Below are positions 18,557-26,788 of a stretch of 48,431 bases of DNA, one piece after another (the first letter of the stretch is position 1; every line of letters starts with the position of its first letter). A program made the translations under genes and the position numbers. Origin of the DNA: Bifidobacterium breve (GTDB taxonomy: Bacteria; Actinomycetota; Thermoleophilia; Solirubrobacterales; Solirubrobacteraceae); the NCBI GenBank assembly GCA_945878865.1, contig CAMCUD010000030.1, positions 1 through 48,431 of the forward strand. Reading direction: 5' to 3'. Below the pieces are notes generated by a model. The model was not told the origin of the DNA, ran no database searches, and saw only the letters and a list, made by a program, of their open reading frames with translations.

Positions 18557-19731
18557 AGGTCGCCGTCGTCGCCGAGTTCTACCCGCGCGCGGCCGACCCC
18601 GTCCTGGGGATCTGGTCGCACCGCCAGGCGCTCGCCGCGCGCGACGCCGGCGTGGAGGTCGAGGTGCTCGTCCTGCATCGTCCGGTGCCGCCCAAGGCCG
18701 CGCTCGACGGCGGCCCGCGCGAGGCCGCCCGCCACGCGGCGCAGATGCTGCGCCAGCCGTGGGTGGAGGAGCGCGACGGGCTGCGCGTGCGCTACGTGCC
18801 GTTCGTCAGCCCGCCGCGGCCCAGCGCCTACGGCTCGTGGGGGACCTGGGCCGCACCGCCCCTCGCCGTCGCCCTGCGTGCGCTGCGGCGCCGCTTCGCC
18901 TTCGACCTCGTCCACGCCCACAACGCCGTGCCTGCCGCCGACGCGGTCCGCCGCGCGGGCCTCGGGGTGCCGCTCGTCACCAGCGTGCACGGCGGGGACG
19001 TGTTCTTCACCGCACTGCGGTCCGACGCCGGAGACCGCGCGGTGCGCGCCGCATTCGCCTCCAGCCGGCTCGTGCTGGCCAACAGCACCGGGATCGCCGA
19101 ACTGTGCCAGGAGCGCGGCGCGGCGCACACGCGCGTCGTGCACCTCGGCACCGACCTCCCCAGCGAGTTGCACGGCCGCCCGCGGGACCCGGTCCTCGTC
19201 ACGGTCGCCCACCTCGTCGACCGCAAACGCCATGGCGACGTCATGCGCGCGATGTGGCTGCTGCGCGAGCGCTGGCCGCACCTGCGCTACCTCGTCGTCG
19301 GCGACGGCCCGGAGCGCAGCGCCCTCGAGCAGCTCGCCGCGCGGCTGGAGCTCGCCGACCGTGTCGGCTTCACCGGCCAGCTCCCCCACGAGGACGCGAT
19401 GCGCGAGCTGTGGCGCGGGACGCTCATGGTCATGCCCTCGGTCGACGAGGCGTTCGGCGTCGCGTACGTCGAAGCGATGGCCGGCGGCGTGCCCGTGGTC
19501 GCTGCGCTGGGCGAACCCGGCCCGCAGGACATCGCCGACGCCGGACCGGGGATGGTCCTCGTGCCGCCCGGCGACGTCGAGCGGCTCGCGCTGGAGCTCG
19601 ATGTCCTGCTTGACGACCAGCGCGCCCTGCGCGAGCTCTCCGCCCAGGCCCGGAAGACGGCCGAGACGTCGTTCTCCTGGGCCGCGTGCGGCGCCGCGAC
19701 GATCGCGGCGTACGAGGAGGCACTGCGGTGA
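18553..19731 (+). CDS. Glycosyltransferase family 4 (GT-B)
   Basis: A 392-residue GT4 enzyme: N terminus VVAEFYPRAADPVLGIWSHRQALAA, the mid-domain HAHNAVPAADAVRR and TSVHGGDVFF, and a donor domain with VTVAHLVDRKRHGDVMRA, VVGDGPERSALEQLA and EX7E in EAFGVAYVEAMAGG. This pattern matches exopolysaccharide GT4 proteins such as GumH/WcaL-like mannosyl or glucosyl transferases. It starts inside the GT2 stop (ATGA) and ends in a GTGA overlap with the next gene, so all three transferases are made from one coupled message. Confidence 0.9.
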   Translation: MKVAVVAEFYPRAADPVLGIWSHRQALAARDAGVEVEVLVLHRPVPPKAALDGGPREAARHAAQMLRQPWVEERDGLRVRYVPFVSPPRPSAYGSWGTWAAPPLAVALRALRRRFAFDLVHAHNAVPAADAVRRAGLGVPLVTSVHGGDVFFTALRSDAGDRAVRAAFASSRLVLANSTGIAELCQERGAAHTRVVHLGTDLPSELHGRPRDPVLVTVAHLVDRKRHGDVMRAMWLLRERWPHLRYLVVGDGPERSALEQLAARLELADRVGFTGQLPHEDAMRELWRGTLMVMPSVDEAFGVAYVEAMAGGVPVVAALGEPGPQDIADAGPGMVLVPPGDVERLALELDVLLDDQRALRELSAQARKTAETSFSWAACGAATIAAYEEALR

Positions 19732-20783
19732 GGGCGGACCGGCCGGTCCTGCTCGTCACCAACCACGTCCCGCCCGAGCGCGTCGGCGCGTTCCGCGCGC
19801 TCCATGCGCGGGTCGGGCTGGAGCTCGCGCTCTACGGCGGGAGGTCGATCCACGCCACCGAGGGCGTCGACGACCCCGGCGTCCCGTTCCGGTTCGTGTC
19901 CCAGCGCGCCGTGCACGCGCTGGCGGCGTCGGGCCGGTATCGCGCCGTGATCGCCGGGACGACCGGCCGCACGGCGCTCCCGGCGGCTTGGCGGGGCGCC
20001 CGGCGCGCCCGCGTGCCGTTCGTCCTCTGGACGGCGCTGTGGGCCCACCCGCGCACGCCCGCGCACATTCCGGGCGCGGCGCTGCTGCGCGCCATCTACC
20101 GCGACGCTGACGCGATCGCCACCTACGGCCCCCACGTCTCGGCGTTCGTCCGCGCACGCGGCGCGACACGCGTCGTCGAGGCGCCGCAGGCCGTCGATGC
20201 GGCGTTCTGGGAGGCCGTCGCCGAACCCGAGCGCGCGGCACCGTTCACCGTCACGTTTGTGGGGAGGGACGTCCGGGAAAAGGGACTGCGGGTGCTCGCG
20301 ACGGCCTGGCGTTCGTCAGGCCTGACCGGCCCCCTAGCCGCGCTCGTCCTCGTCGGCGTCGAGCCGGGGGAGACCTCGCTCGGCGCCGGCGGCGCGGTGA
20401 CCGCCGCCGGCCACCAGCCGCCTGAGAAGGTCCGCAACTTCCTGGCGGGCTCCGACGTCCTGGTGGTGCCGTCGATTCGCACCCGCCGCTTTCGCGAGCC
20501 GTGGGGGCTGGTCGTCAACGAGGCCATGCACCGATCCGTTGCCGTCATCGCATCCGACGAGGTGGGCGCCGCCGCCGGCGGGCTCGTGCGGGACGACCAG
20601 ACCGGTCTGGTCGTTCCCGCTGGAGATCACTATGCCCTCACCGTCGCACTTCGCCGCCTTCACGACGACCCCGCCCTGCGCGAGCGCCTGGCTGCCGCCG
20701 GGCACGACGCGGTGCGCGCGTACACCTTCGAGGCCTGGGCCGACGGGATGGCGCGGGCCCTGGCGGCGGCGGGGGTCCGATAG
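19728..20783 (+). CDS. Glycosyltransferase family 4 (GT-B)
   Basis: A 351-residue GT4 starting at the GTG that overlaps the preceding stop. Recognisable parts are LLVTNHVPPERVGAFRAL at the N terminus, the mid-protein VLWTALWAHPRTPAH, FVGRDVREKGLRVLATAW for donor binding, and the late REPWGLVVNEAMHRSVAVIASDEVGAAAGG segment, in which the first Glu of the usual EX7E pair lies in REPWGLVVNEAM. It is shorter in the N-terminal half than its neighbours. A member of a coupled operon, it probably adds a later sugar of the repeat unit. Confidence 0.85.
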   Translation: MRADRPVLLVTNHVPPERVGAFRALHARVGLELALYGGRSIHATEGVDDPGVPFRFVSQRAVHALAASGRYRAVIAGTTGRTALPAAWRGARRARVPFVLWTALWAHPRTPAHIPGAALLRAIYRDADAIATYGPHVSAFVRARGATRVVEAPQAVDAAFWEAVAEPERAAPFTVTFVGRDVREKGLRVLATAWRSSGLTGPLAALVLVGVEPGETSLGAGGAVTAAGHQPPEKVRNFLAGSDVLVVPSIRTRRFREPWGLVVNEAMHRSVAVIASDEVGAAAGGLVRDDQTGLVVPAGDHYALTVALRRLHDDPALRERLAAAGHDAVRAYTFEAWADGMARALAAAGVR

Positions 20784-20786
20784 CGT
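20781..20786 (+). promoter_or_regulatory. Possible -10 box for the secreted Cys-pair protein
   Basis: TAGCGT, 7 nt before the ATG at 20794. It overlaps the TAG stop of the upstream transferase, so it may be coincidental. If real, it would provide an internal, leaderless promoter for the last two genes of the operon. Confidence 0.3.
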
Positions 20787-20793
20787 GAAGGCG

Positions 20794-21375
20794 ATGCGCC
20801 GAGTCGCCCTGCCTCTCATGCTCCTGCTCGCGCTCGCCATGCCGGCCGCGTCGGCGTGGGCGAGCGGCAGCGCCGTGCTCACCGACTGCGCCGACGACGA
20901 GCAGCTCAGCAAGAAGTACTCGCAGCAGGACTACCGCGACGCGCTCTCCAACATGGACGCCGACGTCCGGCAGTACACGAACTGCGAAGCGGTCATCCGC
21001 CAGGCGCAGCTCGCGGCGGCCAGCAGCAGCGCCGGCAACGGCGGCGGCGGCTCGGGCGGCAGCGGCGGAGGGTTCGCCGGCGGGACAGGCGGCGGCACGG
21101 GGGGACCCACCGCCTCGGCCGCCGAGACCCTCGCGAAGGCGACCCCGGAGCAGAAGCGCGAGCTCGCCCAGGCCGTCGAAGCGCCCCCGGCGCCGGTGAC
21201 GCTGCCCGGCGTGGGCGCGATCGACCCGGCGAGCGCGGGCGAGGTCCCCGGCATCGACGCCGTCGGCGACCTCCCCACCCCCCTCGGGGTCTTGCTGATC
21301 TGCATGGTCGGGGCGGGCGCCGTGCTCGTCGTCAACCGCGTGAGGCACCGTGTCGACGGTCGCAGCGCCAGCTGA
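20794..21375 (+). CDS. Secreted/membrane-anchored Cys-pair, Gly-rich protein
   Basis: A 193-residue protein with a signal peptide (MRRVALPLMLLLALAMPAASAWA), then a compact domain with Cys32 and Cys64 (TDCADDEQLSKKYSQQDYRDAL and QYTNCEAVIRQA), a long Gly/Ser linker (about residues 78-108), an Ala-rich stretch, and a C-terminal membrane helix (PLGVLLICMVGAGAVLVVNRVR) with a basic end. The two Cys could form an exported disulfide. I recall similar proteins in Solirubrobacterales but know no function. A GTG at 20785 is an alternative start. Its 3' end overlaps the polymerase/ligase gene by 26 bp, so a role in surface polymer assembly is possible. Confidence 0.75.
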   Translation: MRRVALPLMLLLALAMPAASAWASGSAVLTDCADDEQLSKKYSQQDYRDALSNMDADVRQYTNCEAVIRQAQLAAASSSAGNGGGGSGGSGGGFAGGTGGGTGGPTASAAETLAKATPEQKRELAQAVEAPPAPVTLPGVGAIDPASAGEVPGIDAVGDLPTPLGVLLICMVGAGAVLVVNRVRHRVDGRSAS

Positions 21376-23470
21376 TCAGCAGCTCGGTCCGCTCGCGCGG
21401 GCCGTCGGCGCCGCGGCCCGTGCGCCGCAGCGGCCGGGGTTCGTCCCCGGGCTGCTGACCGTCGGCCTGGGCGCGCTGCTCACCGCGATCGCGTTCGGCG
21501 CGGACGGCGGCCTGCGGCTGGGTCGGCTGACGGTGATCGAGATCGGCGTCCTGCTCCTCGGCGGTGTGGCGACGGCGGCCGGGCTGCTCGCCGCGCCTCG
21601 CGGCCAGCGCGCGTGGGGCGCGACGAGCCTCACGCTCTTCGGCGCCTTCGTCGTGCTCTGCGCGCTGTCGATCGGCTGGTCGGTCGACCCGGCCGGCAGC
21701 TGGCTGGAGGCCAACCGCACCCTCGCGTGGTTCGCCGCATTCGCAGCGGCCGTCACGGTCGCCCGAGCCGCGCCCGACGGCTGGGCGGTGCTGCTCGGCG
21801 CCTTCCTCATCTTCGGCGTGCTGCTGTGCGGCTACGCCACCCTCACGAAGCTGCTGCCGGCGACGTTCTCGCCCGAGGAGACCTACGCCCGGCTGCGTGA
21901 GCCCTACGGCTACTGGAACAGCGTCGGCCTGACCGGGGCGATGACCATCCCGTGTTGTCTGTGGCTCGGCGCCCGCCGCCACGGCCATCAGGCGATCAAC
22001 GCGCTCGCATACCCGGCCCTGACGCTCGTCGTGTTCGCGCTCCTGCTGGCGTATTCGCGGGGCGCGCTGCTCGCCGCGGGAATCGCCTGCGCCGTGTGGT
22101 TCGCCGCCGTGCCGCTGCGTCTGCGCGGCGTGACGGTGCTGGCCGTGGGCAGCGCCGGCGCGCTGCTCGTGACCCTGTGGGCCTTCGGCCAGTCGGCGCT
22201 CACCGACGACAAGGTGGCGCTCGCCCTGCGTCAGACGGCGGGCCAGCAGCTCTTCGTGCTCCTCGTCGTCGTCCTGCTCCTCGTGCTCATCGCGGGGCTG
22301 GCGCTGACGTTCGCCGCCGCCCGGCAGGCGCCCCCGCGCGCGGCGCGGCGCACGGCGGGGACGGTCGTCGTCGCGATCCTCCTTCTGCTCCCGCTCGTGG
22401 GCATCGGCGTGCTCGCCACCTCGAGCAAGGGCCTGGGCGGCTCGATCTCCAGCGGCTGGGACTCGCTGACGAACCCCGACGCCGTCACGCCCGCGAACGA
22501 CCCGAGCCGTCTGACCGCGGTCGGCAGCGTCCGGGCGCGCTACTGGAACGAGGCGCTGAAGACGTTCCAGGACAACCCCTGGGTGGGCGTGGGCGACGGC
22601 GGCTACGCGGTGGCCCGCACGCTCTACCGGACCGACCAGCTCGACGTCCTGCACGCCCACGGCTACGCGGTGCAGACGCTGGCCGACCTCGGGCTCGTCG
22701 GCGCGCTGCTGACCCTCGCGCTCCTCGCGGCATGGCTGGCCGGCAGCCTGCGCGCGTGCGCGCTGCGGCCGAAGGACCGCGGCACGCCGTGGACGCCCGA
22801 GCGGGTCGGCCTCGTGACGCTCTTCTCCGTCGTGCTCGTCTTCGGCATCCACTCCTTCGTGGACTGGACGTGGTACGTCCCGGGCAACGCGCTGCCCGCG
22901 ATGCTCGCCGCCGGGTGGCTCGTGGGCCGGGGCCCGCTCAACGCGCCGCGCGCGGCGGACGGCACGTGGACCCGTCTGCGCGCCGGCGTGCGCGACCGCG
23001 GCAGGGTGGCCGGAGCGGCGGCCGTCGTCGTGCTCGCAGGCTTCGCCGCCTGGACCGTCTGGCAGCCGTGGAGCGCCAACCAGGTCGAGCAGGACGCGCT
23101 CGTGGCGCTCGACCGCGGGGACACCGCCGAGGCGACCATCCTCGCCCGCCGCGCGCATGACCGCAATCCCGTCTCGCTCGAGCCGCTCTTCAGCCTCGCC
23201 GCGATCCGCACCGCGGCCGGCGACCAGGGCGGGGCCCGCCAGGCCTACACGGACGCGATCGAGCTCCAGCCGCGCAACCCCCGGCCCTGGCTCGCCCTCG
23301 CGCAGTTCGAGCTCGCCGCGGGCGACGCGAAGGCCGCCGAGAAGGCGGTCCGGCCCGCGCTCTACCTCGACCCGAAGTCCCAGGAGGCCGCAGCCCTCTT
23401 CGTCCAGGCCACCGGCGGGGCGACGCAGACCATCCCGGCGCCCGCGGGCACCGAAGAGCTCGGCCCGTAG
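21350..23470 (+). CDS. O-antigen ligase/Wzy-like polymerase with C-terminal TPR repeats
   Basis: A 706-residue membrane protein starting at GTG inside the previous gene. About 12 helices fill residues 30-560. The Wzy_C/WaaL region is RYWNEALKTFQDNPWVGVGDGGYAV followed by HAHGYAVQTLADLGLVGALL, and YSRGALLAAG lies upstream of it. After the last helix, residues about 580-690 form TPR-like helix pairs (LVALDRGDTAEATILARRAHDRNP, RQAYTDAIELQPRNPRPWLAL). It would polymerise or ligate lipid-linked glycan on the outer face of the membrane. The TPR part is probably extracytoplasmic and may bind a partner or the product. It is the last gene of the rightward operon. Confidence 0.9.
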   Translation: MSTVAAPADQQLGPLARAVGAAARAPQRPGFVPGLLTVGLGALLTAIAFGADGGLRLGRLTVIEIGVLLLGGVATAAGLLAAPRGQRAWGATSLTLFGAFVVLCALSIGWSVDPAGSWLEANRTLAWFAAFAAAVTVARAAPDGWAVLLGAFLIFGVLLCGYATLTKLLPATFSPEETYARLREPYGYWNSVGLTGAMTIPCCLWLGARRHGHQAINALAYPALTLVVFALLLAYSRGALLAAGIACAVWFAAVPLRLRGVTVLAVGSAGALLVTLWAFGQSALTDDKVALALRQTAGQQLFVLLVVVLLLVLIAGLALTFAAARQAPPRAARRTAGTVVVAILLLLPLVGIGVLATSSKGLGGSISSGWDSLTNPDAVTPANDPSRLTAVGSVRARYWNEALKTFQDNPWVGVGDGGYAVARTLYRTDQLDVLHAHGYAVQTLADLGLVGALLTLALLAAWLAGSLRACALRPKDRGTPWTPERVGLVTLFSVVLVFGIHSFVDWTWYVPGNALPAMLAAGWLVGRGPLNAPRAADGTWTRLRAGVRDRGRVAGAAAVVVLAGFAAWTVWQPWSANQVEQDALVALDRGDTAEATILARRAHDRNPVSLEPLFSLAAIRTAAGDQGGARQAYTDAIELQPRNPRPWLALAQFELAAGDAKAAEKAVRPALYLDPKSQEAAALFVQATGGATQTIPAPAGTEELGP

Positions 23471-23483
23471 CCGCCCCGACCGG

Positions 23484-23531
23484 CCGAACGTCGGTCATGC
23501 GGGGCCAGAGGCCCGCATGACGTACGTTCGG
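23484..23531. terminator. Strong bidirectional hairpin
   Basis: Arms 23484-23503 and 23512-23531 pair over 18 of 20 positions (10 bp, a 2-nt mismatch, 8 bp) around an 8-nt loop. Flanking CCGCCCC (23471-23477) and GGGGCGG (23540-23546) extend the stem. It fills the 66-bp gap between the convergent ligase and methyltransferase genes and should stop transcription from both. Confidence 0.75.
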
Positions 23532-23536
23532 CGGGG

Positions 23537-24151
23537 TCAGGGGCGGATCGCGCGGGCGCGGATCGTCTCGCGCGCGAGCGGCCGGCCGCCGGCCAGCCGG
23601 GTCTCCGCCACGTCGAACCCGAGGTCGTCCAGCAGTGGGACGAGCGTCGAGGGTGCGAAGAAGTGCACGTGGTCGCTGCGCGGCTCGAAGCGCTCCTCGA
23701 ACCGCCGTTTGGACACCGCCGCCCCGAACAGCGCCGCGCGCCCCACGTGCGGGGTCGTCAGCAGCAGCGTGCCGCCGGGCCGCAGCACGCGGCGCAGCTC
23801 GCTCAGCCAGGGCGCCACGTCGGCGACGTGCTCGATGACCTCGCCGGCCCAGACCACGTCGACGCTCACGTCCTCCAGCGGCAACGGCTCGTCGTGCGCC
23901 CACAGGCGGGTGACGAGCCCGGGCACGCGCCGCTCAGCGCGGCGCAGCGCCTCGGCGGCGACGTCGACGGCGACCGGCTCGGCGCCCGCTCCGCGCAGCG
24001 CCTCGCTGAACCAGCCCTCGCCGCAGCCGACGTCGAGCACCTGCTGACCGTCGCGCACGTGGCGCAGCAGCCAGTCCCGGCGCAGCCCGAAACCCTCGGG
24101 CTCCAGGCCCTCGGGAAGGGACGCCCAGATCGCGTCGTGCTGCTCGCTCAC
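23537..24151 (-). CDS. Class I SAM-dependent methyltransferase
   Basis: A 204-residue Methyltransf_11/23-type protein: motif I is VLDVGCGEGWFSEAL (38-52), an acidic VAVDVA follows, then VWAGEVIEHVAD and VLRPGGTLLLTTPHVG. It starts at GTG, overlapping the stop of the upstream membrane protein gene by 4 bp (GTGA), and is third in the WbaP-flippase-methyltransferase operon. It probably methylates a sugar or lipid-linked intermediate; the substrate is unknown. Confidence 0.85.
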   Translation of the reverse strand: MSEQHDAIWASLPEGLEPEGFGLRRDWLLRHVRDGQQVLDVGCGEGWFSEALRGAGAEPVAVDVAAEALRRAERRVPGLVTRLWAHDEPLPLEDVSVDVVWAGEVIEHVADVAPWLSELRRVLRPGGTLLLTTPHVGRAALFGAAVSKRRFEERFEPRSDHVHFFAPSTLVPLLDDLGFDVAETRLAGGRPLARETIRARAIRP

Positions 24152-25131
24152 GGCTCCACCGTCTCACCAGCGGCGGCGGACGTACGGCGTGCCGCGCGGA
24201 GGCGTTCCACGCCGCCATAGCGGACCACCAGCAGCACGAACCCCACCACCGTCACCGGCACGAGCAGCACGAACCGCAGCAGCAGCAGATACGCCACCGA
24301 CGCCGACTTCGGCCGCCCGAGCGCGCGCGCCCCGACGATCACCGCGGCGTCCATCGTGCCCGCCTGCCCCGGCGCGGCGGGCACGAGCGCGAGCATCGAC
24401 GAGAGGGCGAGGATGTAGCCCGCCTCGATCGGGTCGATGCCCAGGCCCGCCGCCTCCGCGCAGAGCCACCACACCGCCAGCTCGAGCGCCCACACGAGGA
24501 CCGTCGCGGCAACCATCTCCACGCCGTGCCGGCCCTTCAGCAGCCGCGTGGAGTGCAGCACGGGGCCGAGCGCCTCGCGCACGCGGTGCAGCAGCCCGCG
24601 GCGCGCCAGGAGCGCGTAGGCGACGACGGCCACCGCGACGAGCGCCGCGAGGACCGCCAGCGCGATCCCGACCGTCGACAGGCTCGGCAGCCCGCGGCCG
24701 CCGACGGCGGCCCACGCGAGGACCACGAACCCTGCGCCGAGCACCGCGATGTCGAGCAGCCGTTCGGCCAGGAGCGTCCCGACCACCGTCCGCAGGTCGC
24801 TCTTGGCCCGCGGCGCCATGAACACCGCACGCATCCCGTCGCCCGCGCGCGCGGGCAGCACGTTGTTGCCCATGTACCCCACCCAGATCAGCGCGTGGCA
24901 GTCCGCGCGCGGCGGCTCGGTCCCGCACTCGCGCAGCAGGAGCCGCCACCGTTCACCACGCACGCCCGCGGCGACGCCGTACAGGACGATCGCGCCGATG
25001 AACGCGGCGATCGTCTGCGGCGTGTCGGGCAGCGTCGGCGCCTCCTGGCGCGTCGCCCACCACACCACCGCCGCGAGCGAGACGATCGAGATCGCCCAGC
25101 CGAGCGGGCGCACCCAGCGGCGTCCCTCCAT
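24148..25131 (-). CDS. Lysylphosphatidylglycerol synthase TM region/flippase-like (UPF0104) membrane protein
   Basis: A 327-residue protein with about eight hydrophobic helices. The family features are GERWRLLLREC, GYMGNNVLPARAGDGMRAVFM after helix 2-3, TVVGTLLAERLLDI, and ALVPAAPGQAGTMDAAV. This is the AglD/MprF-N-like group, and some members affect glycan or glycolipid transport across the membrane. It begins 18 bp after the WbaP-like gene and overlaps the methyltransferase by 4 bp. A job in export or in lipid recycling fits the context, but no substrate can be read. Confidence 0.88.
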   Translation of the reverse strand: MEGRRWVRPLGWAISIVSLAAVVWWATRQEAPTLPDTPQTIAAFIGAIVLYGVAAGVRGERWRLLLRECGTEPPRADCHALIWVGYMGNNVLPARAGDGMRAVFMAPRAKSDLRTVVGTLLAERLLDIAVLGAGFVVLAWAAVGGRGLPSLSTVGIALAVLAALVAVAVVAYALLARRGLLHRVREALGPVLHSTRLLKGRHGVEMVAATVLVWALELAVWWLCAEAAGLGIDPIEAGYILALSSMLALVPAAPGQAGTMDAAVIVGARALGRPKSASVAYLLLLRFVLLVPVTVVGFVLLVVRYGGVERLRAARRTSAAAGETVEP

Positions 25132-25149
25132 CCGCGCGCCCGGCCCGGG

Positions 25150-26670
25150 CTAGAACGCGCCGCGGCGGAACAGCACCGCCGGGACCGTCTTGAGCAGGAT
25201 CACCAGGTCGAGGAAGACCGACCAGCGCTCGAGGTACAGGAAGTCGAGCCGCACGAGGTCGTCGAACTCGAGGTCCGAGCGACCGGAGACCTGCCAGAGC
25301 CCGGTGATGCCCGGCAGCACGAGGTAGCGCTTGCGGTGCCAGTCCTCCAGGCGCTCGTAGTCGCGCAGCGGCAGCGGCCGCGGGCCGACGAGCGACATCT
25401 GGCCGCGCAGCACGTTGATGAGCTGCGGCAGCTCGTCGAGCGAGTGCTTACGCAGAATCCGCCCGACCGGCGTCATCCGCGGATCGTCGCGGATCTTGAA
25501 CAGCGCCCCGCTGGCCTCGTTCAGCGACTCGAGGTCGGCCTGGCGCTGGTCGGCGTCCTTGTACATCGTGCGGAACTTCAGGCAGCCGAACGGATGGCCG
25601 CCGATCCCGGGCCGCGTGGAGCGGTAGAGCACGGGGCCCTTGGACGTCAGCCGCACCGCCAGCGTGATGCACAGGAGCACCGGCGAGAGCAGGATGAGCA
25701 GGAGCGCCGAGCCGATGAGGTCGAACGTGCGCTTGAGGAAGAAGTCGAAGCCGTCGAAGACGGGCGGGCGCAACTCGAACAGCGGCACCGCCTCGCCGGG
25801 GACGAACTCGGCCTGCTGCATGAGGATCTCCATCGTCGACGGCGCGATCTTCACGCGCACGCCGCGGCGGTGGCAGGTGTCGACGAGGTCGACGGCCTGC
25901 TCCTGCGGGAATTCCGGGTCGGCGATGATGACCTCGTCGATCCGCTGGTCCTCGAGGATCGTTCCGAGGTCGCTGAGCTCCCCGAGGGAGACGAGTCCGT
26001 TGTCCGGCCGCGCGTGCAGCGCGACGAAGCCGATGACGTTGACCGACGAGTGGCTGTCGCTCAGGGCGTGGGCGACGTCGTCGATGTGCTGGCCGCTGCC
26101 GACCAGCACGGCGCGCCGCTGATAGCCGGCGGCGCGGAGCACGGCGCCAGTGAGCTTCTCGTAGGCGAAGCGCAGCCCCGAGATGATGAGGATCCCGAAC
26201 GCCAGGGACCCGTAGAAGAGGTAGTAGCTCTGGAACTCCTGGCCGCTGACGACCGCGTAGATCAGCGCGACGACGGTGACCTGGAAGAGACAGGCGACGA
26301 CCGCCGGCAGCCCAGGCCGCTCACCGCGCGAGGCGTACAGGCCGGACCGCGCGAACAGCAGGACGGTGACGAGGTAGGCGAACGAGACGTTGTCGAGCGC
26401 CTCCTGCACCTGCCCGGCCAGATCCCAGTCATCGAGGATCGCGGCCTTGACCGAGAGCGCGACGAGGATCGCGCCGAACAGCCCGACGAAGTCCAGCGCC
26501 AGCAGGGACACGACCCGCCCGATCTGGCGCAGGGTGTCCATGCGCAGCAGGAAGGACAGCAGCGGCGGGCGCTTGCGTCGGACGTCCTGGGTCACAGGGG
26601 GCAGGCTCAGGTTCCGCTCCGTGGCCGGAGCGGGCGGGGACACCCGGGGAACTTCGCGGACGGGGGCCAT
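25150..26670 (-). CDS. Polyprenyl-phosphate sugar-1-phosphate transferase (WbaP/CpsE type)
   Basis: A 506-residue enzyme that starts glycan assembly by moving a sugar-1-phosphate onto undecaprenyl phosphate. N-terminal helices (near residues 50-170) precede a CoA-binding-like Rossmann region (RRAVLVGSGQHIDDVAHAL) and the PglC-type catalytic domain: KRTFDLIGSALLLILLSP, LKFRTMYKDAD, HSLDELPQLINVLRGQMSLVG and PGITGLWQVSGRSDLEFDD. The ATG at 26670 follows AGGAAGG at short spacing. It is the first gene of a leftward operon. The likely sugar is glucose, galactose or GlcNAc; not decidable here. Confidence 0.95.
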   Translation of the reverse strand: MAPVREVPRVSPPAPATERNLSLPPVTQDVRRKRPPLLSFLLRMDTLRQIGRVVSLLALDFVGLFGAILVALSVKAAILDDWDLAGQVQEALDNVSFAYLVTVLLFARSGLYASRGERPGLPAVVACLFQVTVVALIYAVVSGQEFQSYYLFYGSLAFGILIISGLRFAYEKLTGAVLRAAGYQRRAVLVGSGQHIDDVAHALSDSHSSVNVIGFVALHARPDNGLVSLGELSDLGTILEDQRIDEVIIADPEFPQEQAVDLVDTCHRRGVRVKIAPSTMEILMQQAEFVPGEAVPLFELRPPVFDGFDFFLKRTFDLIGSALLLILLSPVLLCITLAVRLTSKGPVLYRSTRPGIGGHPFGCLKFRTMYKDADQRQADLESLNEASGALFKIRDDPRMTPVGRILRKHSLDELPQLINVLRGQMSLVGPRPLPLRDYERLEDWHRKRYLVLPGITGLWQVSGRSDLEFDDLVRLDFLYLERWSVFLDLVILLKTVPAVLFRRGAF

Positions 26671-26730
26671 TCGCCTTCCTAACGAGCGCGCGCGAGCAGA
26701 GTCGCGCGGTTTCCCTTCGCATCCGGGGTA

Positions 26731-26771
26731 CCGGCCGCCATCCGGTGAGGTGTACCCGCTGGGGCGGCCGG
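26731..26771 (-). terminator. Candidate terminator after the UDP-glucuronate decarboxylase gene
   Basis: CCGGCCGCC (26731-26739) and GGCGGCCGG (26763-26771) form a perfect 9-bp stem with a 23-nt loop. The hairpin begins 17 bp after the decarboxylase stop, within the 118-bp gap before the WbaP-like gene. The long loop and lack of a T-run lower certainty. Confidence 0.45.
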
Positions 26772-26788
26772 ACCCTGCATGGGATGTC

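Noticed and set aside
21332-23158. A 608-codon minus-strand frame over the ligase
   Set aside because: No hydrophobic or domain pattern; the plus-strand frame is a clear Wzy_C protein.
24526-26682. A 718-codon open frame antisense to the WbaP and UPF0104 genes
   Set aside because: Strongly charged, repetitive composition without motifs; both minus-strand genes are clear family members.
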